Positions 1 through 9,958 of a DNA stretch of 44,081 nt are shown piece after piece. The DNA lies in assembly GCA_900756765.1 (NCBI GenBank), contig CAAELE010000003.1, positions 1-44,081 on the forward strand. Reading direction: 5' to 3'. How positions within the stretch are numbered: position 1 is the first letter of the stretch; every line of letters starts with the position of its first letter. This DNA is from an uncultured Collinsella sp. (GTDB lineage: Bacteria; Actinomycetota; Coriobacteriia; Coriobacteriales; Coriobacteriaceae). Position numbers and translations under genes: made by a program. The notes under the pieces were generated by a model. It did no database searches, had not been told where the DNA came from, and worked only from the letters and a program-made list of their open reading frames with translations.

Positions 1-53
1 ATCGCCGCCTTCCTGGCCTCGATGTCGTGCTTCACCCTCAAGTCGACACGCAT
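1..53 (-). CDS. Partial gene, N-terminal 17 codons only, unknown product
   Basis: An ATG at 53-51 on the minus strand opens a frame reading MRVDLRVKHDIEARKAA before the window ends. Nearly every third codon position is G or C, as in the other genes here, which favours real coding sequence. A GGGAGG ribosome-binding site lies about 7 nt upstream, but it sits inside the 3' arm of the hairpin at 61-92 that also looks like the terminator of the helicase gene. Too little is visible to name a family. It could instead be chance sequence after a terminator. Confidence 0.45.
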   Translation of the reverse strand, partial: MRVDLRVKHDIEARKAA

Positions 54-92
54 AAAAAGCCTCCCATTTCTCGTGTCCAAGAAATGGGAGGC
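54..92 (-). terminator. Intrinsic terminator after the DEAD-box helicase gene
   Basis: A perfect 11-bp stem (CCTCCCATTTC with GAAATGGGAGG) with a 10-nt loop is followed on the minus strand by a run of T. It lies about 55 nt past the helicase stop codon. The 3' arm contains GGGAGG, which could also serve as the ribosome-binding site of the partial gene at 1-53. Confidence 0.8.
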
Positions 93-148
93 AGTTCAAG
101 TCTGCTCGGGGCCCTTAGTTCGCCTCGCTCTAGCGTGCGACGCGTATG

Positions 149-2398
<2,250 letters not shown>

Positions 2399-2670
2399 AT
2401 GTTGTTGTTCCTTATCTGCACGCGTTATGGGCACGGCATGCGGCCGCGCGAGCGTGCTTGGTAGTGCGCTAATACATACAAAACAGGTGCGCACAGAGAG
2501 GACGTTGCTCAGCACGCTGGCGATCGCTTTGGCAGCCCTATCACGCGCCGTCCAGACGCAGCAGCTCTAAGCGATGGAGCAGATTCGCCGCCGGTTAGTA
2601 TACCCGCGCTTCGCATGCCCCCACGTAAACCACAGATGACGAGGCGGACGGGACGGGTCTGGGCCGATTG

Positions 2671-2805
2671 TCTCAATCTGTAACAGTTGCTCAGCAAAAA
2701 CCGGTCTTAGTGTTACAGATTGAGACAAACCCAAACCTCGCAAAACAAAATCTCGATCTGTAACAGTTAGAGCTCATTTTCCCTGCTAGATGTTACAGAT
2801 TGAGA
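2671..2805. repeat. Array 1 of 55-bp dyad repeats (two units)
   Basis: Two dyads at 2671-2725 and 2751-2805. Each is TCTCRATCTGTAACA, 25 nt, then TGTTACAGATTGAGA. They are separated by 25 nt, giving an 80-bp period. The internal 25-nt segment of the first unit has an A-run on the plus strand while the second has a T-run, so the first is inverted relative to most others in the window. The array lies between the divergent helicase and copA genes. The rest of the 2399-2880 gap holds nothing I recognise. Confidence 0.95.
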
Positions 2806-2879
2806 TGTCTGGCAGGGACTGCCAACGATTGAGCAGCCGCCCTCATCTGTATCGAAATGTCATACATTTCTTTCTGTAC

Positions 2880-2910
2880 TGGACACCCCCAGGGGGTATG
2901 GGTGTATAGT
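2880..2910 (+). promoter_or_regulatory. copA promoter with CsoR-like operator
   Basis: A -35-like TGGACA (2880-2885) and a -10 TATAGT (2905-2910) are separated by 19 nt. Inside this long spacer is the palindrome ACCCCCAGGGGGT (2885-2897), a G/C-box like the operators bound by CsoR copper repressors. A csoR gene lies 2.9 kb downstream in the same cluster. Binding by that repressor is inferred from context. Confidence 0.7.
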
Positions 2911-2957
2911 ATCGGCAGGTTAACAATTCCAACACCGCACTACAGAAAGGAGAAGCC

Positions 2958-5297
2958 ATGGCTCAAGATAAGTTTGACGTGGGCGGCATGACGTGCGCCG
3001 CCTGCCAGGCGCATGTGGACCGCGCCGTGAGCAAGCTCGACGGCGTCCAAAGCGTCGCGGTCAACCTGCTCGCCGGTTCCATGATGGTCGACTACGACCC
3101 CGCGCAGGTCTCCCCCGACGATATCTGCACCGCTGTCGATCGCGCGGGTTACTCGGCCTCGCCCGTCAGTACGGGCACCGAAGCCGCCCCAAACGGCAGC
3201 GCGCAAGCCAGGTCCGGCGCCGCTCATATGGAGTCACCTACCAAAAAGCTGGAGGCCACCGCCTCCGCCATGCGCACCCGTCTCATCATCTCAATCATCT
3301 TTCTCATTCCGCTGTTCTACATAGGCATGGGGCACATGCTCGGCTGGCCGCTGCCCAGCGTCTTCACCGACCACACCCACAGCATGACGTTGGCGCTCAC
3401 CGAGCTTGTCCTGCTCATCCCCATCGTCTACGTCAACGACGCGTACTTTATCAACGGCTTCAAATCACTCGTGCACGGCGTGCCCACCATGGACGCCCTA
3501 ATCGCCGTCGGCGCCACCGCGTCGATCGCTTGGTCGCTCTACGCCATGTTTATCATGGCTGACCAGCTGGCCGCCGGGCAGGTTCACGAGGCTATGATGA
3601 CGGGCATGGACAACCTGTATTTTGAGAGCGCCGGCACCATCCTGTCGCTCGTCACCGTGGGCAAATATCTCGAGACGCGCAGCAAGTCCAAGACCGGCGG
3701 CGCTATCGAGGCGCTCATCGACTTGGCACCCAAGACTGCGACCGTCGTTGCCGATGACGGCACCGAGACCACTGTGGACGTCGACGCCATTCTACCCGGC
3801 CAGGTGCTGCGCGTGCGCCCCGGCGAGTCCATCCCCGTCGACGGCGTGGTGCTCGAGGGCGCCTCCGCCGTAGACGAGAGCGCGCTCACCGGCGAGTCCA
3901 TCCCCGTGGAAAAGACCGCCGGCGACACCGTCAACGCCGCCACGGTCAACCGCACCGGATCGTTTACCTTCCGTGCCACGCGCGTGGGCGCCGACACGTC
4001 GCTCGCCAAGATCATCCAGCTCGTCGAGGACGCCAACGCCACCAAGGCGCCCATCGCCCGCCTGGCAGACAAGGTCGCCGGCGTGTTTGTGCCCGTGGTG
4101 TTTGCGATCTCGGCCGTGACCTTTGCGGTGTGGATGGCACTGACCGGCAGCATAAACGAGGCGCTCACCTCCGCCGTGGCCGTGTTGGTGATCAGCTGCC
4201 CGTGCGCGCTGGGCCTGGCCACGCCCGTCGCCATTATGGTTGGCACCGGCAAGGGCGCCGAGATGGGCATCCTGTTTAAGAGCGCCGAGGCGCTGGAGAA
4301 CCTGCGCAGCGTGGGCACCGTGGTGCTCGATAAGACGGGCACGGTCACCCGCGGCAAGCCTGCCGTGACCGATATCGTGGTGGCCACGCGCACTGACGGC
4401 TCGCCCGCCATGAGCGAAAAGGCGCTGCTCAAGTTGGCCGCCGCACTAGAGCACCAGAGTGAGCACCCACTGGCCGAGGCGATTATGGCCGAGTGCGAGG
4501 CGCGCGGAATCGTCGCGCGCATGGTCGAGGACTTTTCCGCCGTGCCCGGTCGCGGCGTCACGGCGCGCGAGGGGCAGAATGTCATCGCTGCCGGCAACGT
4601 GCGCCTGATGAACGAGCTGGGCGCGGAGGTGCCCGCCGGTCTTGCCGAGCAGTTCGCTGCCGAGGGCAAAACGCCGCTGTTCTTTGCCAAGAACGGCGAG
4701 CTTGTCGGCACCATCGCCGTGGCCGACGAGGTCAAGGAGACGAGTGCCGAGGCGATCGCCGCGCTGCGTTCGCTCGGCGTCGACGTGCGCATGCTCACCG
4801 GCGACAACCGCGTGACGGCCGAAGCCATCGCCCGCCGCGTGGGGCTGAGCAGCGAACAGGTTATCGCCGACGTCCTGCCCGCCGACAAGGAACGCCATGT
4901 GCGCGAACTGCAAGATGCGGGCGGCAAGGTCGCCATGGTGGGCGACGGCATCAACGACTCCCCCGCCCTGGCGCGCGCCGACGTGGGCCTTGCCATTGGC
5001 ACCGGCGCCGACATCGCCAAGGAGGGCGCCGACGTGGTACTCATGCGCAGCGACCTCATGGATGTTGCGCGGGCCATCGAACTTTCGCGCGCCACGATCC
5101 GCAACATCAAGCAGGACCTGTTCTGGGCGCTGTTCTACAACGGCATCGGCATTCCGCTGGCGGCGGGCGTGTTCTTCCCGCTCACCGGATGGCAGCTCTC
5201 GCCGATGTTTGGCGCCGCGGCCATGAGCCTGTCGAGCGTGTGCGTCGTAAGCAATGCGCTGCGCCTGAAATCCTTTAAGCCTAAAGTGGCAAAATAG
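2958..5297 (+). CDS. copA: Copper-translocating P1B-type ATPase
   Basis: Membrane ATPase of 779 residues that exports Cu(I) from the cytoplasm. One N-terminal heavy-metal-associated domain carries GMTCAAC (Cys13, Cys16). Then come paired transmembrane helices, the actuator region with TGES, the metal-site helix motif CPC at about 414-416, the phosphorylation motif DKTGT (Asp about 458), SEHP, TGDN and GDGIND (Asp about 663), and two final helices. All catalytic residues expected for a Cu(I) pump are present. An AAAGGAGA ribosome-binding site precedes the ATG. copZ follows after about 150 nt and csoR after that, so the unit is a copper-resistance module. Silver is a possible second substrate. 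Confidence 0.95.
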   Translation: MAQDKFDVGGMTCAACQAHVDRAVSKLDGVQSVAVNLLAGSMMVDYDPAQVSPDDICTAVDRAGYSASPVSTGTEAAPNGSAQARSGAAHMESPTKKLEATASAMRTRLIISIIFLIPLFYIGMGHMLGWPLPSVFTDHTHSMTLALTELVLLIPIVYVNDAYFINGFKSLVHGVPTMDALIAVGATASIAWSLYAMFIMADQLAAGQVHEAMMTGMDNLYFESAGTILSLVTVGKYLETRSKSKTGGAIEALIDLAPKTATVVADDGTETTVDVDAILPGQVLRVRPGESIPVDGVVLEGASAVDESALTGESIPVEKTAGDTVNAATVNRTGSFTFRATRVGADTSLAKIIQLVEDANATKAPIARLADKVAGVFVPVVFAISAVTFAVWMALTGSINEALTSAVAVLVISCPCALGLATPVAIMVGTGKGAEMGILFKSAEALENLRSVGTVVLDKTGTVTRGKPAVTDIVVATRTDGSPAMSEKALLKLAAALEHQSEHPLAEAIMAECEARGIVARMVEDFSAVPGRGVTAREGQNVIAAGNVRLMNELGAEVPAGLAEQFAAEGKTPLFFAKNGELVGTIAVADEVKETSAEAIAALRSLGVDVRMLTGDNRVTAEAIARRVGLSSEQVIADVLPADKERHVRELQDAGGKVAMVGDGINDSPALARADVGLAIGTGADIAKEGADVVLMRSDLMDVARAIELSRATIRNIKQDLFWALFYNGIGIPLAAGVFFPLTGWQLSPMFGAAAMSLSSVCVVSNALRLKSFKPKVAK

Positions 5298-5325
5298 GCT
5301 CACCATTACGTCCATTTAGAACGGG

Positions 5326-5419
5326 TTTTCCAGGTGCCCGAGATTGATCTGAAAGAGGAGCGACGCGTACTTTGGTACGCGAGCGACGGCTTGAAGGTCA
5401 AGGTCGGGTGCCTGGGAAA
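5326..5419 (+). ncRNA. Long three-stem hairpin in the copA-copZ gap
   Basis: Three concentric stems fold this 94-nt stretch into one rod. The outer arms are 5326-5341 with 5404-5419, the middle arms TTGATCT (5344-5350) with AGGTCAA (5395-5401), and the tip CGCGTAC (5364-5370) with GTACGCG (5375-5381) closing a TTTG loop. A symmetric 13 + 13-nt internal loop separates middle and tip, and both sides include AGCGAC. It ends about 25 nt before the copZ start. It could be a 5' leader element, a processing or stability structure between copA and copZ, or a dispersed repeat. No known riboswitch was recognised. Confidence 0.55.
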
Positions 5420-5444
5420 GCCGACACAACAGAGAGGAATATCC

Positions 5445-5666
5445 ATGCGTTACACAATCAAGACTTCCGGCCTTATGTGCGGCCACTGCGACGCTACTGT
5501 CGAGACCGCGCTGCTCAACGTAGCCGGCGTGACCGATGCCGATGCCGATCACGAGACCCAGACCGTCCAGGTGGAGTGCGCCGACGCCGTGACCGCCGAG
5601 CAGCTCGCCGCCGCCGTCGAGGCCGCGGGCGAGAAGTTCCACGCCCTGTCCGTGACCGCCGCGTAG
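5445..5666 (+). CDS. copZ: Copper chaperone, heavy-metal-associated domain protein
   Basis: Small cytoplasmic copper chaperone of 73 residues made of a single heavy-metal-associated domain. The binding motif LMCGHC (Cys12, Cys15) is near the N-terminus, followed by the alpha/beta pattern of the family. Such proteins carry Cu(I) to CopA and to the CsoR repressor. An AGAGAGGAAT ribosome-binding site supports the ATG at 5445. The frame stays open further upstream through a structured hairpin, but that extension lacks family similarity and is rejected. It lies between copA and csoR on the same strand. Confidence 0.92.
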   Translation: MRYTIKTSGLMCGHCDATVETALLNVAGVTDADADHETQTVQVECADAVTAEQLAAAVEAAGEKFHALSVTAA

Positions 5667-5711
5667 CAGCTGCCGCACCAACAGACACCGCTGCCCAACC
5701 AGCCCCTCAGA

Positions 5712-5778
5712 AGTTGCGGTGAAATAGTTCCGGTTTAAACGCTTTAAGCCTTCAATTAGGAACTATTTCACCGCAACT
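5712..5778. repeat. 67-bp inverted-repeat element, copy 1
   Basis: A 20-bp perfect terminal inverted repeat beginning AGTTGCGGTGAAATAGTTCC and ending with its complement surrounds 27 nt of unrelated sequence. Two further copies of exactly the same length lie at 20313-20379 and 34290-34356. This copy separates copZ from csoR. Confidence 0.9.
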
Positions 5779-5822
5779 GAGGGTGAGGCATTTGAAGGAT
5801 TGACCAGAAACGAGGACCCGCC

Positions 5823-6095
5823 ATGATGGCAGACCATAAATCGGTGACCCGCATGCTCAAAACGGCACGTGGTCAGATCGACGGCATCCTGCGGATGGTC
5901 GATGAGGACCGCTACTGCGTCGATATTTCTACGCAGCTCATGGCAACGCAGGCGCTCATTGCGCGCATCAACGCCGACGTGCTCAAGGCGCATATCGAGG
6001 GCTGCGTGACTTCGGCAATCGAATCGGGCGACGAAAACCTCAAAGCCGCCAAGCTCGCCGAGATCGAACGCGTCGTCGACAAGCTCTCCAAGTAA
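5823..6095 (+). CDS. csoR: Copper-sensing transcriptional repressor, CsoR/FrmR family
   Basis: All-helical repressor of 90 residues. Cys32, His57 and Cys61 are present with the spacing of the Cu(I) ligands of characterised CsoR proteins (25 residues, then 4), which supports copper rather than formaldehyde, persulfide or nickel sensing. The N-terminus (SVTRMLKTARGQIDGILRMV) matches the family's first helix. In known systems apo-CsoR represses the copper operon and Cu(I) releases it; the likely target is the palindrome before copA. GAGGA precedes the tandem ATG codons at 5823 and 5826, and either could be the start. Confidence 0.92.
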   Translation: MMADHKSVTRMLKTARGQIDGILRMVDEDRYCVDISTQLMATQALIARINADVLKAHIEGCVTSAIESGDENLKAAKLAEIERVVDKLSK

Positions 6096-6139
6096 TTGGG
6101 GCATTGAGGACAGACCGCCTTGCACCATCTTGGTGTATC

Positions 6140-6186
6140 GGGGACAGGTATGTTTGCACCACATTGGTGCAGATTAACCTGTCCCC
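6140..6186. repeat. Hairpin repeat GGGGACAGGT...ACCTGTCCCC, copy 1
   Basis: The arms GGGGACAGGT (6140-6149) and ACCTGTCCCC (6177-6186) enclose a smaller hairpin, GCACC/GGTGC. A partial further copy of the motif precedes it from about 6105. A related, inside-out arrangement lies at 43124-43184. It sits between csoR and the next gene and has no clear T-run, so it looks like a dispersed repeat rather than a normal terminator. Confidence 0.8.
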
Positions 6187-6241
6187 TTTGCACCAAAAGG
6201 GGTATAAAGGCGTGCGGTATATCGAATGAAAGGCAATTCGT

Positions 6242-6715
6242 ATGAATGACTTTATGAAGGGCCGCAACGGCGCCGACGAGCTCACCATCGTACTGGGCTT
6301 CATAGGAATTATTTTCGCGATGGTCGGATCGATGGCCCGCCACCAGTGGCTCAGCTGGATCGCCATCGCCGTAGTCGTACTCGGCGTGCTGCGTGGCCTG
6401 TCCAAAAACATCGACGCCCGCCGCAAGGAAAATGATGCCTTCGTTGCCGCGACTGCCAACGTCCCCTGCCTGGGCAAGTTCGTCGCCAGCCTGGGCGGTG
6501 GAACTGCAGCGGCCAGCACCTCGCGCGCAGCTGGAACGAGCAAGGAAGACTTTGAGCGCGCCAAGCGAACGGCCAAGAAGATGTGGAAGGGCCGTAAGAC
6601 CACGGCATACCTCAAGTGCCCCAACTGCGGCCAGATGCTCTCTGTTCCCAAGGGCAAGGGCAAAATCCGCGTCACCTGCCCCAAGTGCCACGCCAAGATG
6701 GAAACCCGCTCCTAG
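6242..6715 (+). CDS. Small membrane protein with C-terminal zinc ribbon, unknown function
   Basis: Protein of 157 residues. Two hydrophobic helices (about residues 14-30 and 36-50) are followed by a basic linker and a C-terminal zinc ribbon CPNCG...CPKCH, whose four cysteines could hold one zinc. The topology suggests a membrane-anchored cytoplasmic zinc ribbon. AAAGG lies upstream of the ATG, and a strong bidirectional terminator follows about 25 nt after the stop. No family is recognised. Its position after the copper genes is probably incidental, since a repeat hairpin separates them. Confidence 0.8.
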   Translation: MNDFMKGRNGADELTIVLGFIGIIFAMVGSMARHQWLSWIAIAVVVLGVLRGLSKNIDARRKENDAFVAATANVPCLGKFVASLGGGTAAASTSRAAGTSKEDFERAKRTAKKMWKGRKTTAYLKCPNCGQMLSVPKGKGKIRVTCPKCHAKMETRS

Positions 6716-6735
6716 CCGCTACACCATAGGACAAA

Positions 6736-6773
6736 ATAAAAGCCGAGGCCTCGTGTTGAGACCTCGGCTTTTT
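6736..6773. terminator. Bidirectional terminator between convergent genes
   Basis: A 12-bp stem AGCCGAGGCCTC/GAGACCTCGGCT (one mismatch) has a T-run on the plus side and an A-rich flank that gives a T-run on the minus side. It can end both the zinc-ribbon gene and the amidohydrolase gene that converge here. Confidence 0.9.
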
Positions 6774-6822
6774 GCATGGAGCGACATCATTCGATAAAGC
6801 CGTCGCCCCGTCACGCCAGTGC

Positions 6823-8193
6823 TTACGCCACTCCGTCGCGAGCGAGCTCCTCTGCCAGGGCTTCTGCCGGCATGGCAATAATCGCGTCGAGCTCCGCGTC
6901 AACCTCGGGGATACGCTTGACCTTGAGCTTGCGCACCAGGTCACCGCGGCACATCACATACATCGGCTCACGAAGAGCGCACAGGTCATTGAGCGGGTTC
7001 TCGCGCGTCACCAGGATATCGGCGGCCTTGCCGCACTCGATCGCACCGGTCTCGCCGCCCAGCCCCAGCAGCTCGGCATTGACCTGCGTAGCCGTATGCA
7101 GCGCAAACGCATTGCTCACGCCCACGTACTTGGCAAAATAGGCCACCTCGCGCCACATGTCGTACTGCGTCACGAACGGGCAGCTCGAGTCCGTGCCCAG
7201 GCCTACCTTGATACCGGCTTCCAGTGCGGCACGAGCACTCTCGATAATGCCCGAGCACACGATGTCACCGTTCTTCTTTTGCGTGTCGGTCGAATGGGTC
7301 TTTTCCGGATCGAGCAGCACAAATGGCAATGCGGGGCTGATCGTGCAGGTCACGCTCGGCGCGCGTCCCTCGAGTTGTGTTCCCGCGGCGCCGCGGTACA
7401 GCTCCAGAATCTCAGGCGTCAGCGGAGCGCCGTGCTCAATTGTGTCGACACCAGCCTGAAGCGCGGCCTTCACACCTTCGGTGCTCTCGACATGGGCCAT
7501 GACCGGAAGGCCAACCTCGTGCGCCGCTTTGCACGCCGCCGCGGCGACATCGACCGGCATGCGTAGCACGCCCGGCTCGCCTACTTCAGTCGCATCGAAC
7601 ACGCCACCCGTCACGAACAGCTTGATGACGTCGGCACCGCGCGCATACAGGTCGCGCACCTGCTCGGCTGCCTCTGCGGGAGTATTGGCGACCTGCGCGA
7701 ACAGCCCCGCGCCGTGGCCACCCGGCACCGTAACGCCCGTTCCCGGCGCTACCAGACGCGGACCCTGATACTTACCGGCGTCGATGGCGTTGCGCACGGC
7801 CAGATCGGCAAACAGTGGGTCGCCCGCGCCGCGCACCGTAGTCACGCCGCTTGCCAGCTGCTGCTGAGCGCTGCCCTTGAGGATATGGCGCACGATGGCG
7901 CGTCCCACGGGATTGTCGAGCTTCTTCATCAGCGCGCCCGCATCGCCCGCCGAAACCGGCTTGCCCGAACCGCACAGATGCACATGCATATTGATGAGAC
8001 CCGGCATGAGATACGCACCGCCCAGGTCGATGACCTCGGCCCCCGCTGGAGCTTGGGCCACGGCGCTCGGTCCCATCCAGGTGATGACACCGCGCTCAAC
8101 GGCCACGGCCATATCGGGCTGCGGCTCCATATGCTCCGAGCCATCCAAGACGGTCGCATTGATAAACAACGTGGGACGATCGGCAGTCGCCAT
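6823..8193 (-). CDS. Metal-dependent amidohydrolase (imidazolonepropionase/prolidase-like)
   Basis: Cytoplasmic hydrolase of about 456 residues in the amidohydrolase superfamily, which cleaves amide or related bonds with one or two metal ions. The metal-binding HxH is at His70-Val-His72 in LINMHVHL. Further expected ligands appear in AHVES, TIEHGAP and GLGTDSS, the last supplying the catalytic Asp. The N-terminal beta-sandwich strand is present (LFINATVLDG). The start at 8193 has a strong GGGGGAGGAG site; an upstream in-frame start adding 43 residues lacks support. The substrate cannot be told from sequence: related members act on dipeptides, imidazolones or xenobiotics. It stands alone, not in an operon. 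Confidence 0.88.
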   Translation of the reverse strand: MATADRPTLFINATVLDGSEHMEPQPDMAVAVERGVITWMGPSAVAQAPAGAEVIDLGGAYLMPGLINMHVHLCGSGKPVSAGDAGALMKKLDNPVGRAIVRHILKGSAQQQLASGVTTVRGAGDPLFADLAVRNAIDAGKYQGPRLVAPGTGVTVPGGHGAGLFAQVANTPAEAAEQVRDLYARGADVIKLFVTGGVFDATEVGEPGVLRMPVDVAAAACKAAHEVGLPVMAHVESTEGVKAALQAGVDTIEHGAPLTPEILELYRGAAGTQLEGRAPSVTCTISPALPFVLLDPEKTHSTDTQKKNGDIVCSGIIESARAALEAGIKVGLGTDSSCPFVTQYDMWREVAYFAKYVGVSNAFALHTATQVNAELLGLGGETGAIECGKAADILVTRENPLNDLCALREPMYVMCRGDLVRKLKVKRIPEVDAELDAIIAMPAEALAEELARDGVA

Positions 8194-8343
8194 ATCGAGC
8201 TCCTCCCCCTCAGAAAACTTCACCATTTGTCCATTATTACCCAGCGCGGCAGGATTGCTGCGGACATATCGGTTAACGGAGAAAGGAGGGGATGCGGGGA
8301 ACGGAATGCGTTGCAGTCCCACCCCAGCGACATCCGGGAAATG

Positions 8344-8560
8344 TCTCGATCCGTAACAGGTAGACCGGGTTTTAACCTTCCAAATGTTACAGATCGAGAT
8401 CTTTCGGCACTGCGTCTAACCTTTGTCTCAATCTGTAACAGTTGGGTCGAATTTTGGCCATTAGATGTTACAGATCGAGATCTTTTAGCGGCAGCCAACC
8501 TTCTGTCTCGATCTGTAACAGTCGCGAGGCCAAACGGCCCCTTGTTGTTACAGATCGAGA
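8344..8560. repeat. Array 2 of 55-bp dyad repeats (three units)
   Basis: Units at 8344-8399 (56 bp, the only length variant seen), 8426-8480 and 8506-8560, separated by 26 and 25 nt. Arms are TCTCRATCYGTAACA and TGTTACAGATCGAGA. It lies just beyond the 3' end of the nuclease-like gene, and a matching three-unit array lies at its 5' end. Confidence 0.95.
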
Positions 8561-8602
8561 CAAACTCGGCAGGAACAACCACACCCGCGTCAGCTGCACC
8601 CC

Positions 8603-9673
8603 TTAGCACCCATACCACTGGCGTCTCCATCCCTCAGCCAAATCGGCCCGCTGTGGAATTCCCGCCAGTCTCATCTTTTCAGCCAGCTTCCCCGGGTTCT
8701 TGAGTTCATCAAACGTAAACCGAAGCACCTTATGCCCGAGCATCGTCAGATGAGACTCTCGCTGACGTTCTGCCACGAATGGGTCGACCGACTCCCGATC
8801 CCCACCATCCTGAAGGGTATACTTTCCCTTTCCGTCGAGCTCGCCGATGACACATGTCCCGTCCTCGAGCCTCCAAAAATAATCGACTCGAAACACTTGG
8901 CTCGAATTAAGCGGGTCGCGAAACTCCACCTGCAACTCTGGTACCGGAAAACCGTATGCAATAAAGAACGCCCGAAAACGAGACTCGCCGCCGTTTTCGG
9001 ACAGCCCGTCCGCATACGACGCGATCACCTGCGCTCTGCGATACCCTCGCCTACCCTCGCAATCGATGCAAAGCCGCCCACAAAAGTCATCGCGCGATAC
9101 GCCCTTTGCTCGCAACGCAGAATCGGCAATCGCCAGGCCATACGAAAACGGCGCGCGCAGCAGGCAATCCTCTACCGTGCGCCAAAACGGCGTCGCCCGC
9201 ACGCCGTCGGCTTGTTCAAGCGCGCCCGCCGCCTGCGGACGCAACAGCCGGCATCCTGCACTCAGCGGCACCGAGCAACCTGTCTTAACAAGAAATCGCG
9301 GCCCGAGCAGATCATTCGGCACCTCCAGACCCCACAAAAGCGCCGCGTCATAACCCCAAAACGCCCAATCGGGATGAAACTCCGCAAGCCCTTTGACGGT
9401 ACGCAGCGCTCGCTCCGCCGGCGTCAACGCATCCCAATCATGTTGAAAACAGAACAAATACGGCTCGGGCTCCGCAATATCATCGGTTCCCACATGACGC
9501 CGCAGCCACATGAGCTCGGCATTGTCGTGCGTCACAAGCAGCACGCCTTGTTCAGCCGCCTTCGTGAGCCTGGCAAGCATCCTATTCCGCGCCAAGGTGT
9601 TACGTGTTGCATGCTTATGTTTAAGAACGGTATTTGACACTTTCATCACCACCACATCGGATGAATGGGCCAT
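8603..9673 (-). CDS. Nuclease-like protein (AbiEi-like N-terminus, PD-(D/E)XK-like C-terminus)
   Basis: About 356 residues from the chosen start. The N-terminal third (from KVSNTVLKHKHATRN) is compatible with the regulator/antitoxin-like region of AbiEi-type proteins. The C-terminal part contains FRVDYFWR and, after a short loop, GELDGKGKY. This spacing of Asp, Glu and Lys resembles the PD-(D/E)XK/Vsr nuclease core. ESHLTMLGHKVLRFTFDEL near the end fits the last strand and helix of DUF559/Vsr-like folds. The start is uncertain: ATGs at 9682, 9673 and 9646 all lack a good ribosome-binding site, and longer forms run into a repeat array. Three-unit dyad arrays flank the gene on both sides. The family assignment is from memory of motifs, and no activity is implied. 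Confidence 0.6.
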   Translation of the reverse strand: MAHSSDVVVMKVSNTVLKHKHATRNTLARNRMLARLTKAAEQGVLLVTHDNAELMWLRRHVGTDDIAEPEPYLFCFQHDWDALTPAERALRTVKGLAEFHPDWAFWGYDAALLWGLEVPNDLLGPRFLVKTGCSVPLSAGCRLLRPQAAGALEQADGVRATPFWRTVEDCLLRAPFSYGLAIADSALRAKGVSRDDFCGRLCIDCEGRRGYRRAQVIASYADGLSENGGESRFRAFFIAYGFPVPELQVEFRDPLNSSQVFRVDYFWRLEDGTCVIGELDGKGKYTLQDGGDRESVDPFVAERQRESHLTMLGHKVLRFTFDELKNPGKLAEKMRLAGIPQRADLAEGWRRQWYGC

Positions 9674-9700
9674 CGCCGCCATTGCCGCCGCAGACAAACG

Positions 9701-9917
9701 TCTTGATCTGTAACAATTACGGGCACAAGCAGCCGCCAAACGTTACAGATCGAGACATTCGCGCAGCATTGCACCTCTTTGTCTCAATCTGTAACAGAAA
9801 GACCGACTTTTGGCCGCTAGATGTTACAGATCAAGATCTTTCGGCACCGCGGCCAACCTTTGTCTCAATCTGTAACAGTTGGGTCGAGTTTTGGCCTGTA
9901 GATGTTACAAATCGAGA
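9701..9917. repeat. Array 3 of 55-bp dyad repeats (three units)
   Basis: Units at 9701-9755, 9782-9836 and 9863-9917, all 55 bp, separated by 26 nt each. Several arms carry one substitution (TCTTGATC, CGTTACAG, ATCAAGA). It fills the gap between the nuclease-like gene and the 3' end of the hypothetical gene at 9959-10666. Confidence 0.95.
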
Positions 9918-9958
9918 CATAAAGGCAGAAGGCAAGGCAGGCGACAACTGCCCATCCC

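Noticed and set aside
5334..5444. N-terminal extension of copZ
   Set aside because: The frame is open, but the region forms a 94-nt hairpin, and the ribosome site and family start both fit 5445.
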